Assembly (NCBI RefSeq): GCF_000182565.1
Contig: NW_015971551.1
Location: 89,638-153,637, forward strand
Length of the DNA stretch: 64,000 bases
Direction of reading: 5' to 3'
Source: Spizellomyces punctatus DAOM BR117
Lineage: Eukaryota; Chytridiomycota; Chytridiomycetes; Spizellomycetales; Spizellomycetaceae
Numbering within the stretch: the stretch's first letter is position 1; every line of letters begins with the position of its first letter. The notes beneath the pieces are model-generated. The model saw only the letters and a program-made list of their open reading frames with translations. It made no database searches and was not told the DNA's origin. The position numbers and the translations under genes were made by a program. Shown piece after piece: positions 12,766 to 23,233 of this stretch.

Positions 12766-13552
12766 ATGATGGCAGACTCGGAAATACAGCGACCCAAGTA
12801 TCCGACACGTGTGGAAAACGTTCCATATGGGAAGGCGCTCTGCGCGGACCGGGATCTACCGGTGGGTCATCGCAGAATTGCGGTAGTATTCTGCTGAACA
12901 GTGGTTTAACTCATCCTCACATCAACATGCTTAGGCTGGCACGGTTGTAGAAAAGTTTGAAGGAAAAGGTGAGATTGTGCAGATGGAGGGCCGTTTTTGT
13001 GAATACATGGTTGATGTTTCGTCATCAGTTGTGGAATACGAGGACCTTTCAGATTATGACAAAACATATGTATTGAATTTTCAACCTAAAGGCTCGACAG
13101 AATGGAAATGGTATGTAGATGTTGAAGCATCTTTTCCTCTTAAAACTGACCAACAGTGACTGTTAGGCTGCTACCACTGTCGAACGCTAGATATGCAAAT
13201 CGTAAGATATACTGCATCATTCGTATACAGCAGTTGATGATGACTTAATTTGAGTTCTTACTGCGCAGATTCCTGCGATCCATGTGCATATATTAACGAT
13301 AACCGGGAGCTTGTGCTGCGCAGAGCCGTGCGCGAAGGAGATCAAATCACTTTCTTATACAATCCAGGAGAAGATTCCGATTGGTGGGATCCAGTATGGA
13401 ACTTCAAGGTCTGCCTCAACCAAGGAGTGGAAGTTCTGTACTAGAAACTGTTTGCTAAACTGGCCATTTCTATCTATTTTCAGTGCTGCTGTGGCGCCAA
13501 ACAATGCCAAGGAGACATTGATCGGTATAGAAAACCCACAACTGTCAACTGA
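12766..13552 (+). CDS. Short stand-alone SET-domain protein with post-SET cysteines
   Basis: Putative lysine methyltransferase. Exons 12766-12861, 12935-13110, 13167-13201, 13269-13408 and 13484-13552 give 171 residues. The SET core shows LPLSNARYANHSCDP, a variant of the RFxNHSCxPN motif, followed by RAVREGDQITFLYN, which holds the usual active-site tyrosine. The last exon supplies a cysteine cluster (CCCGAKQC) resembling a post-SET zinc site. There are no accessory chromatin domains, so the protein is little more than the catalytic fold. Similar short SET proteins occur in fungi and some bacteria. The substrate, histone or otherwise, cannot be inferred. One acceptor (13166) was chosen because the upstream alternative gives an in-frame stop. 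Confidence 0.82.
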
Positions 13553-13958
13553 ATAGCAGTTTATCTATTGAACAAATAAAGTCTGGCTCCATCGCCCGTG
13601 ATGATGCCCAATGATCTATTATTACGGGTATCAAACATGCGTCATCTGTCCTTGGCGTCTGTCCAATTAACGCCAGAAAATCTGCTTTACTTGCCATCTC
13701 ATCGTTGTTATAGAACGGACATAGAGCTTCCAGAACCATAACACGATTGCTGAAGGTTGTGTGCACCGACGCGCACGGGGCATCGCACCTTCTCCTGTCA
13801 CTCTAGCATCGAATAGCATATCGACATCGTAAAATCTGTCTAACTAGGAAAACAGATATAGTCTACACACAGTGGGCCGCGGGATATTGATCGTATGATC
13901 GAATTGAGGTCATCACAGCGTCCCCAGCCGGGTCTTCCAATGCTCGGTGTCGGCAGGT
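13553..13958. other. Convergent intergenic region
   Basis: Lies between the SET gene stop and the minus-strand gene ending at 13959. No supported coding or RNA feature was found. Confidence 0.4.
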
Positions 13959-14489
13959 CTAATGACTTCTTGGACCTGCTACCACATTTGCCCGTTGCAT
14001 CTGTGCCCCTCTAACAGTACTTGCCCTCGCGCCAGGTCTCGCCTTCCTCTCTCCATCTACTGTCTTTGTGTCTACATCACCTTTTCGCGTTGAATTTCGA
14101 GAGGGTGAGTTTGGGTCATGGGATGCTGCACGTGTCCGGTCAGAGAGAGTCAGTGATGAAAGCGACGTGGTCAAAGGTTTGACTCGTGACGAGATGGAAG
14201 GCGTGCCGGAAGTTACTGGGGAAGGAGATATGGATGTTTGGTCGTGTTGTGGGAGTTGTTTTGTGACACGTTCTAAGGAGAGGGCAATCGGGTCATACCA
14301 GTGCTGCTTATCATATATTAGCTCTCCAAAGTGATCAGATCTATTTGGCTATGCTGAACCAACCATTGCCGCTTCATAATCTCGATTGACCGCTTCATAC
14401 ACAGGTTTGAACTTTTTCTCCCACTCCTCACGTTGGTCCTCTTGTTCTGCCTGCTGTTTTTGAAGTAGTAGCGCCTGTTGAAAACGCAT
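13959..14489 (-). CDS. Unrecognised basic, disordered protein (two-exon model)
   Basis: Reading from ATG 14489 gives 46 codons to an in-frame TAG at 14349-14351, but the same frame then stays open for about 125 further codons. Treating 14341-14400 as a 60-nt intron (gtatga...aatag) removes the stop and joins the frames, giving 156 residues. The N-terminal part is Gln/Glu-rich and probably helical (RFQQALLLQKQQAEQED). The middle reads HFGELIYDKQHWYDP, and the C-terminal half is Ser/Thr/Arg-rich and probably unstructured. I recognise no family. The start may instead be an internal exon, because an acceptor-like ctag lies just upstream. No clear branch point was seen in the proposed intron. Confidence 0.4.
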
Positions 14490-15047
14490 TGCTAGCAGGG
14501 ACTTCTAGGGGTTGGGTGTTCTGAAGTAGTTCTTGGGGAATGGAGAAGGAATTGCGGGGCAGGAAGACAGTAGTAGGTAAAGGATTGATCGATCGCGAAA
14601 TCACATGACTGTTTACATAATACCCAGCCCACGATAGACAAGGTGTTGAGCTGGAGGTGTGTGTACGCTGCCCAACTGGCTCCTAGGGAAAGAGCTGGTA
14701 GGTCGTAAAGTGTAAGGCGTTTGGAGGCTTTCCAAGCATCCTGACATGTACGGCTAGATTTCTTAGAGTTATTTGATATTTGGGATTTCAATGATACTTT
14801 GAGATTACGATGAATTATTGTATCGGACAATGAGTTTTAGATGCCATGATGAGGCCAATAGAACATCCAAAAAGCATGGATAATGAATCTCCCTATGTTG
14901 TGCGCAGATTGGGAGCGACGCAAGGCAAACATGACCTATGAATTTTTTTGATGGGACATGAATACAGAAAATCAAAGTATAAAGTAGCTGCGGATGGGCA
15001 GATTAGTGCTACAAGTGCTATGGACTCCAAATGCGGAAGATGCTTGG
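14490..15047. other. Gap without a supported gene
   Basis: A minus-strand open frame (14492-14830) runs through part of this stretch. Its composition and lack of motifs or splice partners do not persuade me that it is coding. It could hold 5' exons or the promoter of the 13,959-14,489 gene. Confidence 0.35.
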
Positions 15048-16146
15048 TTAAGAGGAACGTTCTTCGAGGCGGCCATCGTTATCATCTTCCAATGGTACCG
15101 ATTCTGTCGACACATTCAATGGAGAGTCTGGCATTTGCGACTCGGTCACAATCGAATCAGTATCGTCTTCTTGCTTGAAATTGATACGTTCAACAGCATT
15201 TTGATGTTCTTCGGTGTTCAGAAAACGCTCCCAATCTCGTGACTCTCGCAATGCAAGGTCTTCTGATCCAGCTGGCGAAATTGGTCGTGCTGAAATGGCT
15301 AGTTCATATACAATCACAAGACGTTTACCCCGGTGTAATCTTCAAAATGGCAGGTTACCTGATAATGCAGTAGGATCTCCATCTGATATGCGCCGTGGAG
15401 ATGTCGGCGGGGGTGAGTTGAAATGAGTTGACGCACGGCAGCTCCCCTCATCCACAGCATTTTTCGACCCAGACTCAGGCTCGTCATCTGACATGCGCCG
15501 TGGAGATACCGGAGGGGATGAGCTTTCACGAGTTGATACACGACAACTCTCTTCGTCCACAGTATTGTTCGACCTGAACTCGTGCTCGATTGGATCCTCA
15601 GTAAGGGTCAGATCCCGCTCCGGAGAATCAATCCGTTGCTTGCATCAATGTAACTCAGTGATAATCCAATGGAGCCATTCGATACGCTGGTACACACCTT
15701 CTTGATTTTGCGCCTAAAAGGGAACCCCTCAATAGCTCCCAGAGCAATCAGATCCATCGAAACACCCCCAAACTCTGCATTTCTCATAGAGGCGGTATCC
15801 TCGCTACGAGAATTCCCAGAGCTCGGCGTGCTTGGAAACTTTTTCTTCCATTTGCTGCACACCGGCGTGGAAAACTGTTGCTTTAGCCTCTTCCGACTGA
15901 AAAACTCCCGTTGCTGTTGCGGCCACGGTCCTTTTAGTATCGGGACAAATGTACCTGCCAATAACTTGTACCTTTTGAAGCTCCATTTTATGCTTTGCGG
16001 ACCTGTGGGATCCCGTTGTCCAATTCATGGCGCATGGGTCAATGTATGAGTGGTGGGAAGGGATCTGAGAAAGAACAGCGAATTCAGGAACCCTAACCCA
16101 TTGCGTGGCTGTGCAATCAATTACCACCTTCTACAAGGTTCATCAT
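15048..16146 (-). CDS. Unrecognised Ser/Pro-rich protein with an internal tandem repeat
   Basis: Three exons join cleanly on the complement: 15698-16002, 15359-15638 and 15048-15298. The first part is basic and aromatic (QSIKWSFKRYKLLAGTF). The second exon holds two copies of a roughly 30-residue unit, each running VDE(E/G)SCR(V/A)ST...SPRR(M/I)SD. The third is acidic. The 5' end is uncertain. A 19-nt exon at 16128-16146 (start MMNLVE) fits the phase across a 125-nt intron, which is long for this window. A competing frame at 15804-16127 is also open but stops without a splice partner. No known domain was seen. Repeated SPRR sites suggest phosphorylation by proline-directed kinases, but that is only inference. 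Confidence 0.55.
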
Positions 16147-16199
16147 GAACTTTTAGATGCTAATAATACCTCTATCCATACGTCTATCTGTGATTTACA

Positions 16200-17209
16200 T
16201 TAATGAATAGCCCCTGCTTTCTTGGCTGCCTCCAAAATTCTGTTGACTATCTCATCAACGCCCACACCATTCTTCACTTGGGCGAAAATAGTCGGGCCAC
16301 CATCACGCATCCGATCTGCATCACGACGCATCACTTCAAGATCTGCACCAATGAAGGCGGCAATATCCGTCTTATTCACAACGAGTAGATCAGATTGAGT
16401 AATGCCGGGACCACCCTTACGCGGGATTTTGTCCCCACCGGACACATCGATCACATATATGATATAGTCCGCCAGCTCGCGTGAGTAATTCGCTAAAGTC
16501 GACACAACAATGATAAGATATGAACCAAGTACTCCACGAATATGCACACTGACGACTCACCAGCCAAATTGTCGCCCCCGCTCTCGACTAACAATACTTC
16601 CGTTCCAAATTCTGCCTGCAACTGTTCCAACGCCTCCAAATTGGCAGAGATGTCTTCTCGAATCGCGGCGTGAGGGCACCCGCCTGTTTCAATAGCGCGG
16701 ATGCGCGCAGGATCTGGGAGTGCTTGGTGCCGAATAAGGAATTCCGCATCCTCTCGCGTGAAAATATCATTGGTCACGGCCGCTATGGACCGTTTGGTAT
16801 GGAGAGCTTGACAAAGGGCAAGCTTCCGAGGATGTGAGATTGGTCGCAAATATCTTGCTATTGATTAATGAGGAAGAACAAAGTACCTACCATTAGTGCA
16901 GTCTTTCCGCTCCCTACAGGTCTGGTGTCCGGTTAGCGCATCAGCATCAAACGAGTACCAAACGAGTAACATGCCTTACCCTCCAATTCCAACTGTGAAC
17001 GCTCTCTCTGTCCAGTTTCTAACGCCGTACAGGGGCTGTTCTCTCTCCTCGTAGCGTCCCGGAGAGTCAAGATGCTCGTGTGTGTGACCGTGTTCATGCG
17101 TATGATCATGAGAGTGACTATGCCCATGATGACCGTTGTTGTCGCTGCTTGCGTAGGAAGGGTGATGCACTTCCACACGAACAGTTTTGGTGTTGGCTGC
17201 TGCAGACAT
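16200..17209 (-). CDS. ureG: Urease accessory GTPase UreG
   Basis: SIMIBI-class GTPase that delivers nickel to urease. Complement exons 16980-17209, 16891-16921, 16561-16822 and 16200-16492 give 271 residues. The N-terminal leader is histidine-rich ([20 protein letters not shown]), a probable metal-binding segment. The P-loop GGPVGSGKT spans about 76-84. The invariant Cys-Pro-His nickel site lies at 136-138 ([13 protein letters not shown]). The ESGGDNLA motif and the guanine-specificity NKTD follow. The first intron acceptor was chosen because it restores the PV of the P-loop. No urease structural gene or other accessory gene lies nearby, as expected for a eukaryote. The identity is very secure. 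Confidence 0.96.
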
Positions 17210-17641
17210 GGTGAAAGTCGTGAAGGGGCAGTTAGAGTGGCAACCTTGGAATTGATACGAGATAAGGGCTGGCGATCGTGGTGGCTTGGGGCCTTGCTGT
17301 GTCATCCAGGAGAACGCCACATCGGGATGCTGACGATCATGGAAGGCAATAGGCTGGCGACTCTTTTTGAGTATTCACCAGGTTGCATTGGAAATTTATG
17401 TACACTCCCAGAGATGCTTAATCGTATCGCTATCCTTCTTGTTATTGACTCTATCGGGCCTGCCTCTGTATTGTAGACATTATAATCCGAAGGATAAACT
17501 CGAGAGCTAGATAATATATTTCTATATAATACAACGATCCAATGCACGTTGACATCAGACAAGAATCCGCAGGCCACTTGCATCCCCGTGCCGGATAAGT
17601 CCCGCACGGCGCACTTATGTACACGATTACACTGTTTTGTT
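17210..17641. promoter_or_regulatory. Intergenic region upstream of UreG
   Basis: A 432-bp gap between the UreG start and the DUF155 gene stop, both on the minus strand. It presumably contains the UreG promoter. No exon is supported. Confidence 0.4.
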
Positions 17642-19715
17642 TCAATCCTCCATCCCAGCCCGCAACCGTAGCGCTTTAACCCACACTTCCCCGGCTGCAA
17701 TGATAACTGCCATGACAATGAGAATGATGATAATCCACGTAATATATGTCATCTCGTTCGAGTTCATGTGTTCTGTCAACATATCCAAGAGATCTGAGAT
17801 GATGTCGGCACGAGTGTTTAGGAGTTTGGCTCGCTGCGATATTTCGAGGTAACCTATCAAGTGTGTAAGAGTCTTGATCTCATTTCAGTCCGATACGGAT
17901 TGATTACCTCTTATGGCATTGTACAAGCCCTCAAGCTCAGGTTCACTCCAGAACAACTCGGGGGTATCTACAAATACGATGTGGCATCTCAGCTAAAGGT
18001 AACGTATCACCGTCATCCCGGCAAGCACTAACCCAGAACATTGCTGATCAGATTCACGTTCATCCTCAATTTGAAGAGCTGTCCGACAATCTTCATAATG
18101 TCCGTTCGAGTCATCCTGACCTCACCATGCTGCGCCATAGTACGTGGCAGAGGAATCGTGCCGTCAATCGTCTCCTCCATCACGTTTTCAAAGAAAGCCA
18201 GCTTCACCGACTGTGCGAGACCGTGCGAAATAGTCAGTTTAATAAGTGAACTCCCACTCTTCAAACTACAGAGGTTGAGGCGCACAGTTGTTAGACTCAT
18301 CTTACGATAGAGTAAGAAACCAAGTGATTACTGACGTTATCATGTCATTGAAAATTCGAGGTTGATGTGGCCCAGATAAGTCGTATTGATAATGGAAATC
18401 TTCATTCTGGACATCATCTGTTGTGTACCGACGTCAGTGGGAATAGGCGAAGGCATAGCTATGAACTCCTCAGCATACCAGGAGGGAGCATTCCAACCGC
18501 CCATCTCCGTATTATCTTGAGATATGCGGTCTCCTCTTCTTCGCTGAAATTCCAAAACACTATAATTTCGAAAGGTGAAACCTTGGGGACATACGTTTGC
18601 TAGAGACCTGCCTGTGACATACCTGCGACACCATAGTCGAAAATAAACACTTCACCGCGAAGCATCCAAGCAGGCTGGGAAGGTGTTTCCTCATACGAGT
18701 CTACGTGTATTGGTTGACTTTCATCGTGATGAAAACGTGGTATTTCCGGGAATTCCGCATAGCTCCCAGGTAAAAAGGCCGTCGATCGGGGTGAGCTCGC
18801 CAGTACGTCGTTTACCGTACTAGTCGAAGATGTGTTAATTTGCAGAAAGCTGGAACGCCCGCCCGTACTTATTTCACTTACGCGGTCATCTTCATTGGTC
18901 GCGCTTTGGCGGGGTGTGGTCCAGCAAATCGGGCTTGGGCTTCCGGCTCGTAATATACATAAAGACACTCATCATACTTTTTAGTTGAGACCTGATGGGT
19001 ATTTCGCAAGAATTTGGCTGTGGTAACCAATACAATTAGTCGGCGTCCGGCTGATGATCACTATCGTAATTTCCGGATCTTACATATTTCGCCGATTTTG
19101 TAACCTTCCGCAATGCAGTAGCTGGTGACTAAAGTCCGTGATATTCAGTTATGAGCCTGTAACTGATACAGGGAGCTGACGTGAATTGAATACCTCGGGG
19201 CATTTTTGTTCGCTGATCCTTACTCATACGTTCCGCCTCCGTTCGAGCCGCGTCGGGGACGATATCTGGTACTACTACTTCGTTATAGCTCAGATACCAT
19301 GGTTGCTGCTCATTGTCATCAATCCCAGGCGTAGGTTGAGAAGGGGCTAACGGGCCAGTGTCGTCGGGAAAGAGCACCAGCTTCTGCGTTGTCTTGGTCG
19401 TTCTCTGAGGGGTAATCTGGCGAGTGCCTCTTCGAAAGTCCCGATTGCCGCTCAAAAATGAACCGCCTCGAGCTTGCACCTGTGGACCTGAGGGAGGAAA
19501 ACTGGCGCCATAATATGGTGACAAAGGGGAAGTGCGCTGGAAGCAGCCGTGAGCTATTTTCTCCAGTTAGTCTTCACAACTACAGTCCGTCCACCTACCG
19601 GGAATGAATCTACATAAGGGTTGTGGTTAAGTGCATCCGCTGGGCGCGTGGCTGCTGGCAAGTTAAACTGAACGTGATGTGTGTCCGCTCGAACGGTGGG
19701 TGGTCGACGTTTCAT
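17642..19715 (-). CDS. Rmd1/Sif2-type DUF155 protein with a C-terminal membrane anchor
   Basis: Member of the family containing yeast Rmd1, Rmd8 and Mrx10 and fission-yeast Sif2; the molecular function is poorly defined. Ten complement exons give about 495 residues: 19599-19715, 19194-19536, 19084-19128, 18882-19017, 18623-18819, 18479-18559, 18336-18399, 18033-18265, 17908-17967 and 17642-17853. Family signatures are QRTTKTTQKLVLFP near the N-terminus, GEVFIFDYGV, FHYQYDLSGPHQPRIFNDMI, IKLTISHGLAQSVKLAFFE, IMKIVGQLFKLRMNVNL and PELFWSEPELEGLY. A single hydrophobic segment (WIIIILIVMAVIIAAGEVWV) sits about 20 residues from the end. The 18400-18478 intron has an alternative boundary pair, so a few residues there are uncertain. 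Confidence 0.92.
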
Positions 19716-20101
19716 CTCGCTGGAACTAGGAACTGGTCACGGACACAGGAAAGGTGCGAAGGAAACCCAAGAAGCTTGATAGCGTGGGAGAAGCTAGTCG
19801 TCTTTTCCGCTAATTCCAGTATCGCTTTTCGCCCAGTGCAAGATCACAAAGATCAGTAAAGTTATGGCTTTCCCAAATATCCTTCCCACAGACGTGCGTC
19901 ATTAACCTATGGAAGGGTTCGACTCTCGACGCAGACACTTTCAAGCGACGAGCAAAAGATTTTCGCAAGCGCGATCTTCGGACACAGATCCCGACAGTAA
20001 AGTCACATCTTGCTTCTGGTTCGTTGTGTTTTTTGGAAAAGAAATACCAACTCTTCCAATATCCGCATCCCCATTGACCGGTATTGACCCCTCACCACGC
20101 A
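19716..20101. promoter_or_regulatory. Divergent promoter region, DUF155 gene / TIPIN gene
   Basis: A 386-bp gap between divergent start codons. Open frames in it show no protein-like features. Regulatory function is inferred from orientation. Confidence 0.4.
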
Positions 20102-21268
20102 ATGGAAGTTGATGATGTACCCGAAGTAAGGCCTTTTACCGATTCAATGGCTACTCAGTCAAGCTGACTGGGCTTGTCAGCTCCCACCATCTCTCCGAAT
20201 AGACGAGTCTCTCAAGCAACCTCCACCACCGTTAAGACGAATAGGTGAATCACAAGGGAGCAGCGAAAATGGTGCAAAAGACACTTCAGCGGCAAAGCCT
20301 GGCAATGACAAACAGAGGGTGGACAAGGAAAAGAAGGACGGACGCACGAAGAAGCGCGAATTAGTGAAACTTGACGCCGAAAAGTACTTATCCCTCGTAC
20401 AAATCTGCTCGCCCTCTAGGTGCTGACGTGCGCTATACTCCAGACTGCTAGGTCCAAGTGGTCTTCCCCGCCTCCGACACCTGTCCTCCAAACTTACCTT
20501 CAAGGGCAAAGGTCACGAGGTGCTCTTCCGTTCATGTGCATCAACTCCACATTCATCGAGTTATCTCACGCTTCATCAGACAGAAAACCTCCGAAAGCTG
20601 ATTGCATTTTATCAAATATGGGCTCATAACCTCTTTCCCAAACTCAAATTCGCCAGCTTTATCGAGCGAACGGAGAAAGTTTGTCGAGAGCGAAGAATGA
20701 AGGTATTTGTATTTTTCGCTGAAGTGCATATAAAGCGATCTCATTCATGGTGCCATTGGAAGATCTTCTTGGAAGCGGTCCTTCAAGAAGAGCGACGAAG
20801 AAAAACAGGGATAACGGACGATCAGATGGATAGTAATGATACTACAATGATGGAAGGTGATGGCGACGGTGAGTGAAGATTGGAATCTGAGGTGGACCGG
20901 AGGAAGTGACGCTTAAGCGCGCTGTCGCAGATCATTTGGGACTGTTTACGTCCGACTCACAGCCTGGCGGACTGCCGCAAACTGTAAGTTCCGCTTTACC
21001 TTCAATGGAATCGCTGGCGCAGGAGTATTCACTTGACCGGATCTAGCCCAATATGGACCATGGAAATACCGGGATACATATATCTGGATCACAACCTCTT
21101 TCACCATCAACCCTCGCCGCAATATCTGCTAACAAGGAGCGCGCTCTTGCCAAACTTGCAGAAAAGAGACGACAAAGAGAGCTTCAGGAGCAGAGAGAGG
21201 AGGAGGAAAGGATGATAGCGGAAGCTGAAAATGCTCCGTTATTCGCAGAGGATGAGGATATATTCTAG
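20102..21268 (+). CDS. CSM3: Replication fork protection protein Csm3/Swi3/TIPIN
   Basis: Partner of Tof1/Timeless in the fork protection complex, needed for fork pausing and checkpoint signalling. Exons 20102-20125, 20181-20383, 20444-20519, 20580-20702, 20763-20868, 20931-20983 and 21047-21268 give 268 residues. The conserved Swi3 core reads KLDAEKLLGPSGLPRLRHL, then KFKGKGH-type sequence, then NLRKLIAFYQIWAHNLFPK and FIERTEKVCRERRMK. The C-terminal part has a short charged helix rich in Glu and Arg and an acidic end. Two donors were fixed by the need to keep this core in frame. The partner gene is not in the window. Confidence 0.9.
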
Positions 21269-21606
21269 GCCGATGTCATTTGTCGGTCCCCATGCAGCCG
21301 GCGAAGGAGTATGCGATGTTACGACATAAAACCAGCAATTACGTGCTATCTGACCAGCACAAGGATCGATTCCGGATGTAGGACCAGAAATGGATACGAA
21401 TATGACTTCCCGACAATGCCGAGCGGTCTTCAGAAACCGGAAGCCATATATTACACGATCCCTATATATAGAAAGCCCCATGTCAACGTATCCCAGCCTG
21501 TGTTCTAGACTCTCTTACAATAGAGTTTTGCCGACCGGATCAGCCTTTATATGGCTCCCACAGCATAGCTATCTACGCTGCGTTAAAACACCTCCATTTC
21601 GCCCTC
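21269..21606. other. Convergent intergenic region
   Basis: A 338-bp gap between the stops of the TIPIN gene and the ESCRT-III-like gene. No coding or RNA feature was seen. Confidence 0.45.
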
Positions 21607-22979
21607 CTACTCATCATCGCTTTCCTCCTTCTCCTCAACTGGCTCTACCCAAACCACTCCACCATTTCTCAAACCAAGCTGTTTCAAGCTTTCCGTGAAA
21701 TCATAGGGCACAAACCTGCCGCCATCGTGATCATTGAAGGCATCTCCACCAACGATCATCCCGACTCTAAATCGTCGCGCACTTCCAAAGACTGCATCGT
21801 AAACGCTGCCTTTCCATGTACCTTTCTTTCTTTTCTCAGATTCTAAGCCAAGTTGTCGTATGGCATGGGCATCTTTCGTAAGCAGTCTTTGGAGCATGTC
21901 GACGGATATATCGAGAGTTGGTACGTATACAGTCGCTCCAGTGGACGAAGCTTGCATGCGGTTATAGAGGCTCTTGGCGCTGCGTTTTGGTGAAGAACCA
22001 GAGAGGGAGGTGACTGTGTGCGGTGTAGGTGGACGGTGGGGGTTAAAGAGTCGCACATTTATGTGGAGCGAGTGCTGCGTATGTGAGATTGGCTGCCGTG
22101 CAATGATTCACTATTAGAGTGTAATGAATGGCAGGAGAGAGACAGGAGCTATCACTTACTCCGCCTCTGATGTAAGCTGAATCTCGCTCAAAGTATTCTC
22201 GTCCCCATTTCGGTTCGATGCTTTGACGAACTACGCTGTCCGCTTCCTGTTCAAATTCCTTTGGACGATTGTGATGCGTCTCACCCCATTCGTAAACGTC
22301 GTCCATGCCTTCGTTCACTGGAAAGCCGTGTTAATTTACTAAAGGGATACGAATAAAAGGAGATTAAAAAGTCGCCACTCACTGATGTCCTCCATGGTCT
22401 CGTACATATCCAGGCGCGTGTCGTACTTTTCTTGCCGCTGCTGTACAGTCTTCAGATCTTCTTCTACATTCGCGTATCGTATACCCTAACACGCAAAATC
22501 ATTTAAAACTTTAGGAAATATATGACCGTTATCGGTAGGAGTTGCACATCCACCTTGATGGCCTCTACTTCAGCTCGATTAACAACGTGGTTTGACACAA
22601 AGAGCTGTGCTCTGGTATCAATCATAACAGCAGCCTCAAAATTACGGTCTGAGGTAACCCGGTAGTGAGAAATTTGATGTGAAAGGCATTTCGCTTTGTG
22701 GATATCGCCTTTCTGGGCATAAGATTTGAGCTGGGACATCTGGAAGGATGGCGAAATTTGTCAGGACAGCTAATTGTATGCGATGCAACCGGCAATACCA
22801 ACCAAATGCCTCTCTTTTCGCTCCAGATCTCCTCGGTCTCGCCTCAATTCACGTTGGGCTCGGTCTGCATTGACTCTTGCTTCACGAAGACGTCGATCCC
22901 TCCGGAACATCGGTCCAGAGATGAACCAGGAGTCTAGTCCCTGGAGAATTCTGGCATTCGTAGAGGTCGGAGTCGCCAT
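21607..22979 (-). CDS. ESCRT-III (CHMP2-like) protein with an extra C-terminal region
   Basis: Complement exons 22803-22979, 22554-22739, 22383-22485, 22160-22317 and 21607-22092 give 369 residues. The first 200 or so follow the Snf7/CHMP2 plan. A basic helix (MFRRDRRLREARVNADRA) leads into LERKERHLMSQLKSYAQKGD, which aligns without gaps to the CHMP2 segment LETQEKKIIADIKKMAKQGQ. The later helices end in MEDIMNEGMDD. Where CHMP proteins normally end with a short MIM motif, this one continues for about 160 residues encoded by the last exon. That region includes VRLFNPHRPP, a helix around DMLQRLLTKDAHAIRQLGL and the C-terminal stretch FTESLKQLGLRNGGVVWVEP. I do not recognise it. The expected role is membrane remodelling at endosomes, but the extension could change that. 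Confidence 0.75.
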
Positions 22980-23233
22980 GGCTGATCTCTGAAAACAGCA
23001 AGGATTGCGAAGGTTCTATGGTAATAGTTGAGCGAATTCTATCTTTACAAGGCTGAATATCTTGAGGAGTTCGGAGTATTACCTAGATGTCGTCAGCCTC
23101 TGCGCCACGTTGCTGTGCCATCTGCGAGATACCCGTAATGCAGTACTGCAATGCGTGAGCATGTTTATTTCTACGCTTCAGCAAACATTTACAGGCTCAA
23201 AAACTCTACAAAGCTAAAGCCAAAAGGCACATG

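Noticed and set aside
14492-14830. Minus-strand frame of 112 codons
   Set aside because: It has no motif or codon pattern to support it and does not splice in phase to the gene below.
15804-16127. Alternative minus-strand frame over the first part of the unrecognised repeat gene
   Set aside because: It ends at a stop with no usable donor, while the other frame joins cleanly to the repeat exon.
18850-18881. 32-nt intron in the DUF155 gene (gtaagt...ttccag)
   Set aside because: It is too short for this genome; the acceptor 30 bases further on gives a 62-nt intron with a good branch-like sequence and the same frame.
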